Part shown: positions 43,770 through 54,039 of the stretch, piece after piece | Numbering within the stretch: position 1 is the stretch's first letter | How the letters are laid out: each line of letters begins with the position of its first letter | Source: Ecdyonurus torrentis | Lineage: Eukaryota; Arthropoda; Insecta; Ephemeroptera; Heptageniidae | Assembly: GCA_949318235.1 (NCBI GenBank) | Contig: OX439137.1 | Span: forward strand, 13,343,291-13,407,290 | Direction: 5' to 3' | Length of the DNA: 64,000 nucleotides | Notes under the pieces: generated by a model | The model's input: only the letters and a program-made list of their open reading frames with translations | The model's database searches: none | What the model was told of the DNA's origin: nothing | Made by a program: the position numbers and the translations under genes

Positions 43770-44523
43770 TCAACATTGTTTAGAAACATACCTTGTCTAC
43801 ATATATTTTCATAAAATGTGATGGTTAAAAATTCTAGCAACTCTATCTTTTGTTTGCTGTTATAAATAAATTACTTGTAACTATTTCAAAAGAGTTAATG
43901 TTGTATTAAATGTATTATTTTTTGATATCCTAATTTTGTAAATATTTTAATACTTATAAACTCTTTTTTTATGCCGTCTCCTTGTTAGGAAGTACATATT
44001 ATATTATACTTTTTGGAACACTGCATATTTGTTTAAACTGTTCATTAGTTAATGTTTATAACTTCAAAAAGTTTGTTCTATATAGTATAAGATATATACG
44101 ATATGATAAAATTTATAATATGTAATTCCGTATGTATATTTTCATGTGGTTCATGCATTTTATTTTTTGTTTGCGAATTGAGTTTTGCAAGTAGTTTCCA
44201 TATTCTAAAGTTTTTTTTTTTTTTTTTTTTTTCCATTTAAGTAAATTGTCATTTGGCTGAATAATTGTTTACAAGTGCAGATTTCTGTGGTTATACTTAC
44301 AGCAATTAAAATATACTTGAAAATCTAATTTTTAAATTGTCTTTTTACTTACGTTTGCACGTGTTTTCCAAGTATCCACACTTTATCAAATTGATATACC
44401 TTTATAATGATGATGTACTGTACTAAGAAAAGGGAAGAGAGGCTAATTCTAGATTTCTGTTACTATCCATCAATAGGGTATTGTGAGGCTGCATTAGTTG
44501 TACATTGACTATATCATATGTCA

Positions 44524-44640
44524 TGGATCCCTCAGTAAATATTAGCTTTTTGTGTTGCTTATGTGGCTAAAAAAAACTCAGGAACTACAGATAATTAATA
44601 TGATTGATAGTCCAGGTGTATTGTTAGAAGTAATATCTCC
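44524..44640 (+). pseudogene. ZAD pseudogene fragment (first ~40 codons only)
   Basis: Starts like gene G: ATGGATCCCTCAGTAAATAT encodes MDPSVNI, then FLCCLCG, then an in-frame TAA where gene G has a Ser codon. After a one-base frame change it continues KTQELQIINMI and SPGVLLEV, then the similarity stops at about 44640. The region upstream (44340-44520) matches the leader of gene G at 49980-50166 closely, and the leader acceptor there (GTTTGCAG) is GTTTGCAC here. The ZAD Arg (CRLC) is also lost. Dead, truncated duplicate of the D/G type. Confidence 0.85.
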
Positions 44641-44649
44641 CACCACAAA

Positions 44650-45605
44650 TGTAAAGAAAAGTGAAGAAATCTTTGTCACCAGCAATCTGTTGTTTTAGAG
44701 ATTAATAAAAGTGTGGTTTCTCTTGCTTATTGTTCACCTAAACATTGCAGGCAGGCAGTTTATCATTGTGTTCTGATCTTATATTATAATGCAGTGCATA
44801 CTACAGAATCTTGGTCTCAGCATTAAAATAATAATAATAATAATAAAATTTAAAAAATAAATAAATAAAAAAAAAGCTCCTAATCTGCTTGCCTGCTGCA
44901 TGTTCAGGTGAACAAAAAGAAAGAGCACCACTCTTTCATTGGTCACCATAACCATTCTTGGATTGTCAGTTACAAAGATTTCTTATCTTATCTTTAAGTT
45001 TTTGGTGGGAGCAAGAAGCCACGCACCATCCACTATGGTCTGTTCATATGTTTTTCACAAAAAACGTTGCAAATTATGAATCCTATGCCATCAAGTGGGG
45101 TGACTCACCTAAAAATTATAAAATACATATTTTCTTTCTAATTAAAGCTCATAGAAATGTGAAACAAAAATTAATGTAAAACTTGTTTTCTGCACTATCT
45201 GAATTTTTGTTTTACGTTTCTTCTAGTTTTAATTAGGGACTAAATATTTTTTGAAATTTTATTATTTTATTTATTAAACACCAAGGTGTACTTATACATA
45301 TATATTTACATTGCAGTCTATAAGTCTACATTTTTACATATTGACTGAAATTTTGGAAATTTTGTCTATGACACCCCAGGGGGACAGGGCCAACCAACTT
45401 GATGGTACTTACTATACATACAGTACCATCACACATTGCAGTGGTGGATCAGGTGTTGCAGAGAGGGGTCGGGATTATATGTCTCTATTTCACTATAATA
45501 ATAAGTATATCTGCAATATATTGTGGCCGGTTTTGCAGTGAGAGGATGCTTGCTTCTTTTCTTCAACACCATATCCAAATCCACTATTGCACATCTACCT
45601 TAGGA

Positions 45606-45637
<32 letters not shown>

Positions 45638-45763
45638 TTTTTTTTTTAACAAATCACTATGTAATTAGAGACATAGTATTTGTAATCTGGATAGGTAGAG
45701 TAAATGTGTCATAATGTTCTGTAATTGACTTAAATGTTTGTTTTTCTTCCTTCTTGTTTTCAG
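44650..45763 (+). repeat. Duplicated leader region of genes E and F
   Basis: Landmarks repeat in order between 38505-39498 and here: GAAGAAATCTTTGTCACCAG, AGTGTGGTT, ATTGCAGGC, TTGGTCACC, GCAGTGGTGGATCAGGTGTT, CTTGTTTTCAGATATTACC. The duplication starts directly after the pseudogene fragment and ends in gene F's leader acceptor (45763). Confidence 0.75.
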
Positions 45764-45937
45764 ATATTACCATGAAGTGCATACTGAAGTATGACCTAAT
45801 ACTTGTACCGTCATCAAAATAAAAGAAAGGAGAACAGTAAGACTAGCTACAGTTAGTTGCCGCTATAGATGCAGTACCTGCATTGACCCATCAAGATTAT
45901 CTAGAATCTACATAGAGCTTACCCAACTTCATATGCC

Positions 45938-47416
45938 ATGGATACCACGGTAAACATTCAAATTTTGTGTCGTTTGTGCGGCTCAAAAACTCAAGAACTT
46001 CAAAGAATTCATATGTTTGACATTACTGGTGTGTTATTAGATTTAAAAGAAAAAATAAAGTTTTGTTTGGGAATAGATATTAATGAGAATGATAATTTAC
46101 CAGAAGTTATATGTTCTGATTGTGTTGATAAAGTAGATAATTTTAGTAACTTTAAAAGAGATGCTGAAAAAACAACAGATTTATTACAAGGTTTGCTGAA
46201 TCAGCAAGCAGACTCTATTGAAAATTTACAAAATTCTTGTAATGTAGAACAATTTGTCTTTGTAACAGTAAATCAAATTTCTGATCAAATTTCACAGCAT
46301 ATCAAAAGTGAACATAATAATGTAAAAAATAATTGTGCTCTATTAGAAAGTCCTTCGTATGATATAATTAATTACACTTCTGATCCACAAGACATTTTAT
46401 ATAAAGCTGCTAGGCCACATTCAGTAGAAGTTGATAATTTTCAACCAAGTAACCCTGCTATTAAAAACATATCAAGTCCAGTAAAATGCAAAAATAGTAA
46501 AAAGCATATTAAAATGAAAACAGCTAAACATAAACTTAAATTTAAAAATGAAGCAAATAAGAACAAATGGGTGAATAAAAAACTAACAAAAGTTGATCAG
46601 TTGGAACCTGAAAATTATGAGTGTAATATTTGTAAGAAAACATTCTCAAAGCGTTGTTATATTGAACTGCATATAAATTGCCATTTGATCAATGAAAAAA
46701 AATTTGAATGCTCTTTTTGTATGAAAAAGTTTAAAACCAAATTTCATGTCCGATGTCATATTGTTAATATACACATAAAAGAAAAAATATTTGTTTGTGA
46801 CTCTTGCGGGAGTAGTTTTCACAATAAGAGAGCATTTAACTACCATACTCGTACTAAACATGCTGAAGTTTTGCCATTTGAATGTGAAAAATGTAATAAA
46901 AAATTTGCTGTATTATCTTTATTACGTTCTCATGTATACAATGTTCATAGGAAAGATAAATCTCAATGGGTTTGTGATGTTTGTGGGAAGGCACTTGCAA
47001 ATAAAAATAGCCTAGCAAAACATAAATTGAGACATGAAAAGACTCCAGAAGAATTACAAGCACTTAAAATATATAAATGTTTAGTTTGTGATGCACGATA
47101 TGATCATCCTTGTCATTTAAAATATCATATGAGAATGCATACAGGAGAGAAATTGTTTGTATGTAAAATTTGTAAGAAAAGTTATACTCGTAAAAATGGT
47201 TTAGATATTCATTTATTGACTCACACTGGAGAACGTCAATTTGTATGTGATGTTTGTGGCAAAGATTTTGCAATTAAGAAAAATTTAAATGATCACAAGT
47301 TTATTCATACAGGCATAAGAAGATTTCAGTGTAATGATTGTGAAAAAACTTATACTCAAAATTCAGCACTCAATATTCACTTAAAAAAGACAGGGCATAC
47401 AAGAAAGAGATTTTAA
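45938..47416 (+). CDS. ZAD gene F: ZAD domain + 9 C2H2 zinc fingers, 492 aa
   Basis: ATG in TGCCATGG matches the gene E start; leader acceptor at 45763. An upstream frame starts at 45772 (17 codons with stop) in the same leader. ZAD CRLC and CSDC pairs as in E. After NQISD the protein jumps straight to QISQHIKSEH, the end of gene E's second finger, so the two early fingers of E are deleted in frame. Nine fingers from about 226 to 487; long linker HEKTPEELQALKIYKC. Ends KKTGHTRKRF. No GGCAAC element found between genes E and F, so its promoter is unresolved. Confidence 0.93.
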   Translation: MDTTVNIQILCRLCGSKTQELQRIHMFDITGVLLDLKEKIKFCLGIDINENDNLPEVICSDCVDKVDNFSNFKRDAEKTTDLLQGLLNQQADSIENLQNSCNVEQFVFVTVNQISDQISQHIKSEHNNVKNNCALLESPSYDIINYTSDPQDILYKAARPHSVEVDNFQPSNPAIKNISSPVKCKNSKKHIKMKTAKHKLKFKNEANKNKWVNKKLTKVDQLEPENYECNICKKTFSKRCYIELHINCHLINEKKFECSFCMKKFKTKFHVRCHIVNIHIKEKIFVCDSCGSSFHNKRAFNYHTRTKHAEVLPFECEKCNKKFAVLSLLRSHVYNVHRKDKSQWVCDVCGKALANKNSLAKHKLRHEKTPEELQALKIYKCLVCDARYDHPCHLKYHMRMHTGEKLFVCKICKKSYTRKNGLDIHLLTHTGERQFVCDVCGKDFAIKKNLNDHKFIHTGIRRFQCNDCEKTYTQNSALNIHLKKTGHTRKRF

Positions 47417-47421
47417 ATTAA

Positions 47422-47723
47422 AGGCATAGAATACCTTAAACAAAAAAACTTGTGTAATATCCTAAGATAAATCTTCGTTGATTTGGCAGGAGTCTATTAT
47501 AATTTATTCTCCATTTACAAAATGGCAAATGTGGTTTTATAATGTCACTGCTTGCTTGTCTCTGTGTGTTTGAACCAGTGAGCTGTGATGTCATAAAACC
47601 GCATCTGCTATTTTGTGAATGGAAAATAATTAGATATGCATGACTCTGGCCAAATCAATATTGATATTTAGGTAGATGTTAGGATATTATACAAATTTTT
47701 TGTTCAAGGTGTTCTATACGCCT
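47422..47723. mobile_element. piggyBac-like MITE (TTAA), copy 4, abutting the gene F stop
   Basis: TTAA (47418-47421) begins two bases after the stop codon; AGGCATAGAATACCTTAAAC opposes GTTCAAGGTGTTCTATACGC; right TTAA at 47724. The most diverged of the four copies. The gene F 3' UTR must begin in this element. Confidence 0.82.
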
Positions 47724-47727
47724 TTAA

Positions 47728-49290
47728 TGGATTTGTTTAAACATGACATATTCAATGCTTTGATATGAATCTAGCTCTATGGTATAATGACTAAACTCAT
47801 TTCAAATACTTTGCTGTACCACCTTTTCAGTAAACTTTGTATTTTTCATTTTATCAACAACACAAGTAAAAGTTGATGACTTTTGTTGACAGCTGCAAGA
47901 AGACAGTTGCGCATACTAGTGATATGATTGCTTGTTTCATACTGTGTCCTTAGCAGCAACTCAAGTGAGGGAAGTGTGTTATCATACCGATTCTATCACT
48001 ACATCAAGTAGTATACAGATTACAATACAGATTTATTATTATAACGTCAGTTCTTCCACATGGTTACCTCATATTTATTATTATAATTTTTTTTTATCCT
48101 TCATAAGACCCTGAATTTAACTTGTTCTTTTCATAGAGCTCATAGTTGCATGACAAAAAAAATAATAATAATAAAAAATTAAAAAAAACTATAGGTACAC
48201 TATGTGTACTATGAGGTTAATACGTGGTAGAGATGACATACAGCACTATCAGTGCTTAAGACAAATGCTGTGTTACATGTTAAGTTGCATTCTTGAATTT
48301 TTAGATCCATGCAATAAATGAAAACAGTTACTTTTTGTTTTTTTTTTGTTTTTTTTTTTTTTCTTTTTTAAATTAGCAATCTTGTGTTGATAAACTTTGT
48401 CTCTAGTAACGTATGCCTCGACACTGCCATGTTAAATTGTCCTAACCATGGATATAATATGGTCCTAACATTAAAAAAAAAAAAACTGCATACAAACAGG
48501 ACTATAGCACTATGCTTGCAATGCAACTACAGCTGTATAACATTTTGCTGGTATGCTAGGTGCTATGACAAGGTAACAATAAATTTACCGAGGTCACATA
48601 ATCTAGTGCAGTGGGGTTGGTCTGTACATAAAAAAAAAGTGTCGACAACCAATATATAAAATCTCCCATAATGTCAAATGTTTATAATCTTTTGTAGCTA
48701 AACAGTTTCAAATGCAATCTCTTCTTATTTACATAGTGAAGCCTATCAAAATGTGCAGGCTGAAAATTGTAACAACTCTTCACCTTCACTGCAATTAATA
48801 AATTACTTAGTATCGAGTTAATGTTTGTAATGTGTATTATTTTTTGGTATCATAAAACTCTATAAAGATTTTATTACTTTTAAACTATATTTTTATGCCT
48901 TTTCATTATTTGGAAAAAATTTATTTTATTTTCAAAACACTGCATATTAAACAGAGCTAACTGTTTCCCGATGGAATAATATCCTAGGAGTGTACGTATT
49001 AAACCGTGATAGATGATACTTATGTGTCGAATGTTTCTCTCTTTCCCCACTTCTTTTTTGTTTTTATAAAGGGAAGCTCTTGGTTTTAAAGATATTATAT
49101 AAAGCATAGTAAAATTACTTTTAATTTAAAAAGTAAGATAAGTTTCCAGACCTGGCATAGCAAGTAATAAAAATATTTATATTTGTGTTACCAAAAGAAT
49201 GTTGAAATCTTTTTATTTTTTTTATTTTTTTAATTTGAATTTTGGCGTACTATTATTTGTTTACTTTAAAAAAAAAAAAGATTGGCAATG
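47728..49290. other. Spacer between genes F and G
   Basis: The first 300 bp repeat the 3' flank of gene E. The region near 48760-48960 (ACTCTTCACC, GTATTATTTTTTGGTATCAT) repeats 43850-43930, upstream of the pseudogene. No gene seen. Confidence 0.55.
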
Positions 49291-49307
49291 GCGAGTTGGC
49301 AACACTG
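49281..49307 (+). promoter_or_regulatory. Doubled GGCAA promoter-like element, probable start of gene G
   Basis: ATTGGCAATGG is followed by TTGGCAACACTG, the same doubled arrangement as before gene E. The gene G leader acceptor (GTTTGCAG) ends at 49994, so a leader exon near 49330-49390 is possible. Confidence 0.45.
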
Positions 49308-49562
49308 TAACCATCCTCATTATTGTATGTTTACAATTTTGCTGTTTGCACTTATGCTGTTTTTTTTCTTGAAAATGAGTATGTTATTAAAATGAGTTCA
49401 TTATAGTTAATGTCCATAAGCGAAGCTTCAATTATAGCTCTGGCACATTTGTGCTATATGATATGGTATACATAATGCATGTAATTCCACATTTCTTATG
49501 CATCCATGTGGTCTATCCAGTGACCACAGTAGGTTACATTTTTTTATTTTTTATTTTTTTTT

Positions 49563-49582
49563 TTGGGGGGGGGGGGGGGGGG
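49563..49582. repeat. T run followed by about 18 G
   Basis: Simple-sequence tract in the inferred leader intron of gene G. Confidence 0.85.
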
Positions 49583-49804
49583 TTGCTTATTGAAACCACA
49601 GGAATCAGGATGCAATTTGAGTTTTGCTAGTTTGTTTACTTTCTTGAGATTTCTTGTTTTTGTGATTAAAATAACCCATCATTTGGCTGGATTATTGTAC
49701 TTAAAATATAACAATGGTGCTGATTATAGTACAAACATATAGTATGATACATATACGCATATGTATAGCAATTAAACTACATATATAAAATATACACATA
49801 TATG

Positions 49805-49926
49805 TACAGCTCTGGCCAAAAGTTCCCAAACGATTTGCATAGGCAACCCGCAACCACCCAATGTTATCTTTATGAGAAAACGCAGCGGCAGCTGCTGCCT
49901 TGTTCGGGAACTTTTGGCCAGAGCTG
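49805..49926. mobile_element. Intact TACAGCTCTGG-family MITE (reference copy)
   Basis: TACAGCTCTGGCCAAAAGTT opposes AACTTTTGGCCAGAGCTG, 122 bp. The interior CCAATGTTATCTTTATGAG is the empty site matching the 27780-30768 insertion point. The TAC start and TA-type flank suit Tc1/mariner MITEs. Confidence 0.8.
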
Positions 49927-50166
49927 GGCATCATACTGTAAATATACATGAAAAGGCTTGTTTTTTTAATGTGTGTTTTTACTTCTGTTTGCAGGTGTTC
50001 TCCATATATGTGTACTTACACCTTATCATTATATTGATATACTTCTCATGATGTACTAAGGAGGGAAGAGAGGCTATACTGCTAGATTTCTGTTGCCATA
50101 TTCATCAAAAGTGTATTGTGTGTGAGCCAGGGTGCATTAGTTGTATATTGACTATATCATTGTACC

Positions 50167-51900
50167 ATGGATCCCTCAATAAACATCCACTTTTTGTGTC
50201 GTTTATGTGGCTCAAAAACATTAGAACTACAGAGAATTAACATGTTTGATAGTGCAGGTGTATTATTAGAAGTAACATCAAAAATTAAGTTTTGCTTAGG
50301 AATAGATATTGATGAAAAGGACAATTTACCAGAAGTGATATGTACTGATTGTGTTGATAGTGTGGATAATTTTAGTAAATTTAAGAAAAATGCTGTAAAA
50401 ACAACAGAACTACTGCAAGGTTTGTTTAGTCAGCAAACAGAATCTATTGAAAATTCACAAAATTCTTGTAATATAGAAGACTCTATCTTTGATACAGCAA
50501 ATTACATTTCTGATCCAGAAGAATTGATCATTAAAGCTGATGATTCAGATTCATTTTTTGATCAATCTGCCAACAGTCCTGTCATAGAAAATAGAAAAAA
50601 AGTAACAAAACGTAAACGATCAAAAAAGCCATACAAACGTTGTAAAAATAGTTCAGGTAAACAACAGAAATCTAAAAATATTACCTCATATAAAGTAGCA
50701 CAGAAAACGGAAACAAAAAATATAAATGCAATTAGAAGACAGAAAAAGTTAAAACCCTCATCTTATAATTGTGAAATCTGTGAAAAAATATTCCTAACAA
50801 GATCATGTATTTATAAACATATGGTTAGACATTTTTCTGTAGAAACAACAAGAAAAATGAAATGTAAACACGTCTGTTCTTTCTGTATGAAATATTTTAG
50901 AACAAAAACTGATGTATCTGAACATATTAAAAATAAACATCAAGATATAAACGAACCAAAAATTGTTGAACAAAAATCTGAAAATAACAATAAGAAGAAA
51001 GTAGTTAATGAAAAAGAAACTAAATATGTAAATGTAACAATAACACATAGAAAAATAAAAATCTCATCAACTTATGAATGCGACATCTGTCAAAAAATAT
51101 TTCAAAGTAGAGCGTCTATGTATAGGCATATGGTTAGACATTTTGCAATAAAAAAAAGAAGGAAGAAAAGTAGACCTTCTTGTTCTTACTGTATGAAAGA
51201 ATTTAGATCAAAACATGAACTAACTCGACATGTTAATAGTAAACATGAACAACGTATGAAAGAACCAAGAATTATAATTTGTCATTTTTGTGGGCAGACT
51301 TTTAATGATAGGGGTAGATTTAAATATCATTTAAATACCAGACATCCACAAGAATTTCCATTTGAATGTAATAAATGTAATAAAAAATTTGCAATCAAAG
51401 AATTGTTACGTTCTCATATAAACAATTTACATAATGAAAATAAAGTACAATGGGTATGTGATACATGCGGTAAATCACTTGCAAGTAAAAATAGCCTAAC
51501 AAAACATAAGATTAGACATGAAAAAACTCCAGAAGAACTACATGCACTTAAAATATATAAATGTTTAGTTTGTGATGCACGATATGATCATCCTTGTAAT
51601 TTAAGATATCATATGAGAATGCATACAGGAGAAACATTATTTGAGTGCAATATTTGTCAAAAAAGATTTATACGTAAAAATGCCTTAAATATCCATATAT
51701 TAACACATACAGGGGAAAGAAAATTTGTATGTGATGTTTGTGGCAAGGCATTTGCAATCAAGAAAAATTTAGATATTCATAAACTTATTCATACTGGGGA
51801 AAGAAGATTTCAGTGTAAAGATTGTGATAAAACTTACACTCAAAATTCAACACTTAATATCCATCTTAAAAAGACAGGACATACAAGAAAGAAATTGTAA
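50167..51900 (+). CDS. ZAD gene G: ZAD domain + 11 C2H2 zinc fingers, 577 aa
   Basis: ATG in ACCATGG; leader acceptor at 49994. ZAD CRLC and CTDC pairs, 44 residues between. Linker is acidic then basic (RKRSKKPYKR). Fingers: a pair at about 200-260 (YNCEIC..HMVRH and HVCSFC..HIKNKH), a basic linker, a near-duplicate of that pair (YECDIC..HMVRH, PSCSYC..HVNSKH), then seven fingers to about 572. The repeated two-finger module suggests an internal duplication. Long linker HEKTPEELHALKIYKC. Ends KKTGHTRKKL. It is the closest intact relative of the pseudogene at 44524. Confidence 0.94.
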   Translation: MDPSINIHFLCRLCGSKTLELQRINMFDSAGVLLEVTSKIKFCLGIDIDEKDNLPEVICTDCVDSVDNFSKFKKNAVKTTELLQGLFSQQTESIENSQNSCNIEDSIFDTANYISDPEELIIKADDSDSFFDQSANSPVIENRKKVTKRKRSKKPYKRCKNSSGKQQKSKNITSYKVAQKTETKNINAIRRQKKLKPSSYNCEICEKIFLTRSCIYKHMVRHFSVETTRKMKCKHVCSFCMKYFRTKTDVSEHIKNKHQDINEPKIVEQKSENNNKKKVVNEKETKYVNVTITHRKIKISSTYECDICQKIFQSRASMYRHMVRHFAIKKRRKKSRPSCSYCMKEFRSKHELTRHVNSKHEQRMKEPRIIICHFCGQTFNDRGRFKYHLNTRHPQEFPFECNKCNKKFAIKELLRSHINNLHNENKVQWVCDTCGKSLASKNSLTKHKIRHEKTPEELHALKIYKCLVCDARYDHPCNLRYHMRMHTGETLFECNICQKRFIRKNALNIHILTHTGERKFVCDVCGKAFAIKKNLDIHKLIHTGERRFQCKDCDKTYTQNSTLNIHLKKTGHTRKKL

Positions 51901-52110
51901 TTAAATGAGTGTATTTTATTATTCCTTAATTAAATTGTTGCCTGTCTTGTTTAAATACTATAGTGACCTCATTAAAATATGCCAGATGTATCATTTAAAT
52001 ATTTTAATGTAAAAAATAATAATAATAATATAAAAAAAAAAGAAAGGAAAAAAAAGCAATCTTTTTAATGTCAGAAACAACTTGTTTTATAAATAAGTTT
52101 GCATCACTTG

Positions 52111-52229
52111 TACAGCTTTGGCTACTAGTTTGAGAACGGGGCCGTGGCAGCTGCAGTGTTTTCTTATAAAGATAAAATAGTGTGGTTGTGGGTTACCTAT
52201 ACATATTGTTCTCAAACTAGTGGCCATTA
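52111..52229. mobile_element. TACAGCTCTGG-family MITE, copy
   Basis: TACAGCTTTGGCTACTAGTT opposes AACTAGTGGCCA; interior GTTTTCTTATAAAGATAAAA and GGTTACCTATAC match the family (partly in inverse order). Confidence 0.7.
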
Positions 52230-52269
52230 AAAATTGTGTAAAAGGTGTGATTTTTATGTAAATTTTTTA

Positions 52270-52272
<3 letters not shown>

Positions 52273-52315
<43 letters not shown>
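52273..52315. repeat. Poly-T tract, about 43 bp
   Basis: Uninterrupted T run 0.4 kb after gene G. Confidence 0.95.
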
Positions 52316-52320
<5 letters not shown>

Positions 52321-53115
52321 TGTTTCTTTTATTTGTAATTGTATATTATTTGAACTAATGTATCAATCACATGTCACATAAATTTAAAGTCTGTCAACGG
52401 AACTTGATGGGAACTGAATTTTATGCAATTTTGTGCCTTCTACGTTAGATAGTGTACAATGTGCATGCTCAAAAAAAAATGACGATGACATACCAATTTG
52501 CTCTAGAATACACTTATGAGCTCTTCCACACATGAAAATTTCATTTTCATTGATGAAGCAGCACTTTGGTAAAAAAATGCATCTGTCGCTATTCATTAAT
52601 ATTAATTTGTTGTTTTGTAGCTTTTCCATTCAATAACTATCAGTATCTGACAGTTTTAAAATCATGTGTGAAATCATGATTTAAATCATGAATCATGTGT
52701 TTTAAATCATTGAAAAAGTTGCATTTTTTTATTTTTATTTCAATAATATTTTTAAATCTGTTGATGGACATGACTGTATATGATACAGAAGGGCTTAATT
52801 TGATTTTTAAACATGTAAAAAAATTTGTGTAGTTTTATTTTGACTGTTGAAAACATGATTTAGTAACAGCACATGTAAATGAATTTATTGATAACTGTAT
52901 AGGCATTGGGATATAGAGGACTTAAAATTAATTGAAACATTTTGATTGGAAACAATTTATATTTTTAATGATTATTTATAAATTATTCCCATTCCTACTT
53001 TTTCATCCATGAGCTTGGCTATCAATTTTTGTATAAGCTATTTATCTGTGTTGATAAACTTTATTTCCAGATTGAAAACAATGCTCCACTATAATATACA
53101 TTAGTGTATATTGAA
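52316..53115. other. AT-rich spacer
   Basis: A short local duplication around AATCATG (52655-52710) is the only structure seen. Confidence 0.5.
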
Positions 53116-53233
53116 GCTCTCTTATTGCGTGTGCATGTAAAGTGGTATGGACTGCGCTTTGATGCCATATACTGGAGCAATGAATAACATTGCATAGGAC
53201 AATTTTGGCTCTTTTCTTTGGGAAATTGGGTAG

Positions 53234-53299
<66 letters not shown>

Positions 53300-53303
<4 letters not shown>

Positions 53304-53572
53304 CTAAACCATGCTTCTACTTTTAGCGTTTTTCTTTACTTCCACGCATCTACGTTTATTGCGATAGCTATAAAAACTCGTATCTACATTTATCGCGACA
53401 AGAGTTAAAAAAGTTTCTACACCTGTTTTCCTATGTAGAAATGTTTTTACCTGTTGTCGTGATAAATGTAGATACGCGTTTTTATGGCTATCGCAATAAA
53501 CATAGATGCGTGAAAGTAAACAAACCCGCTAAAAGTAGAAGCGTGGTTTAGCCGCAACCGCATCAATATATA
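53300..53572. mobile_element. Palindromic element bounded by (TA)n
   Basis: GATGCTAAACCATGCTTCTA opposes TAGAAGCGTGGTTTAGC; CATCTACGTTTATTGCGATA opposes TATCGCAATAAACATAGATG; GTATCTACATTTATCGCGAC opposes GTCGTGATAAATGTAGATAC. Target duplication hidden in the TA runs. Confidence 0.75.
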
Positions 53573-53593
53573 TAAATTTTTTTTTTTTACAGC

Positions 53594-53699
<106 letters not shown>

Positions 53700-53714
53700 A
53701 TGCCTTCACATCAA

Positions 53715-53875
53715 AAGTAAGCATCTACACTTTCCGACAAAACGACTATCTACACTTTCCAAGCAGCGCTGTAACTCGACTATCGGCCATAAGCTTAACA
53801 TTGCAGATGCTCGGCGACAGAAAGTGTAGATAGTCATTTTGTCAGAAATCTGGAAAGTGTAGATGCCCGCTTTTG
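53715..53875. mobile_element. Second palindromic element bounded by (TA)n
   Basis: TCAAAAGTAAGCATCTACAC opposes GTGTAGATGCCCGCTTTTGA; ACGACTATCTACACTTTCC opposes GAAAGTGTAGATAGTCATT. GC-rich loop around AGCAGCGCTG. Confidence 0.72.
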
Positions 53876-54039
53876 ACAAATATATATATTTGCATACAGT
53901 ACTTCAAACCCCAATTTAACATCATTGATGCTCTCAAAAATATTGCTAAGTATATCTAAACTTTCAAAATGAGCCATTTTCCCATACTGGTCCATGTTAT
54001 TTACTGTTCTCATATGGCGTTAACTTTTATATGAATGCA

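Noticed and set aside
53190..53408. Frames with long IYIYIY runs here and at 60755-61311
   Set aside because: Products of TA microsatellites.
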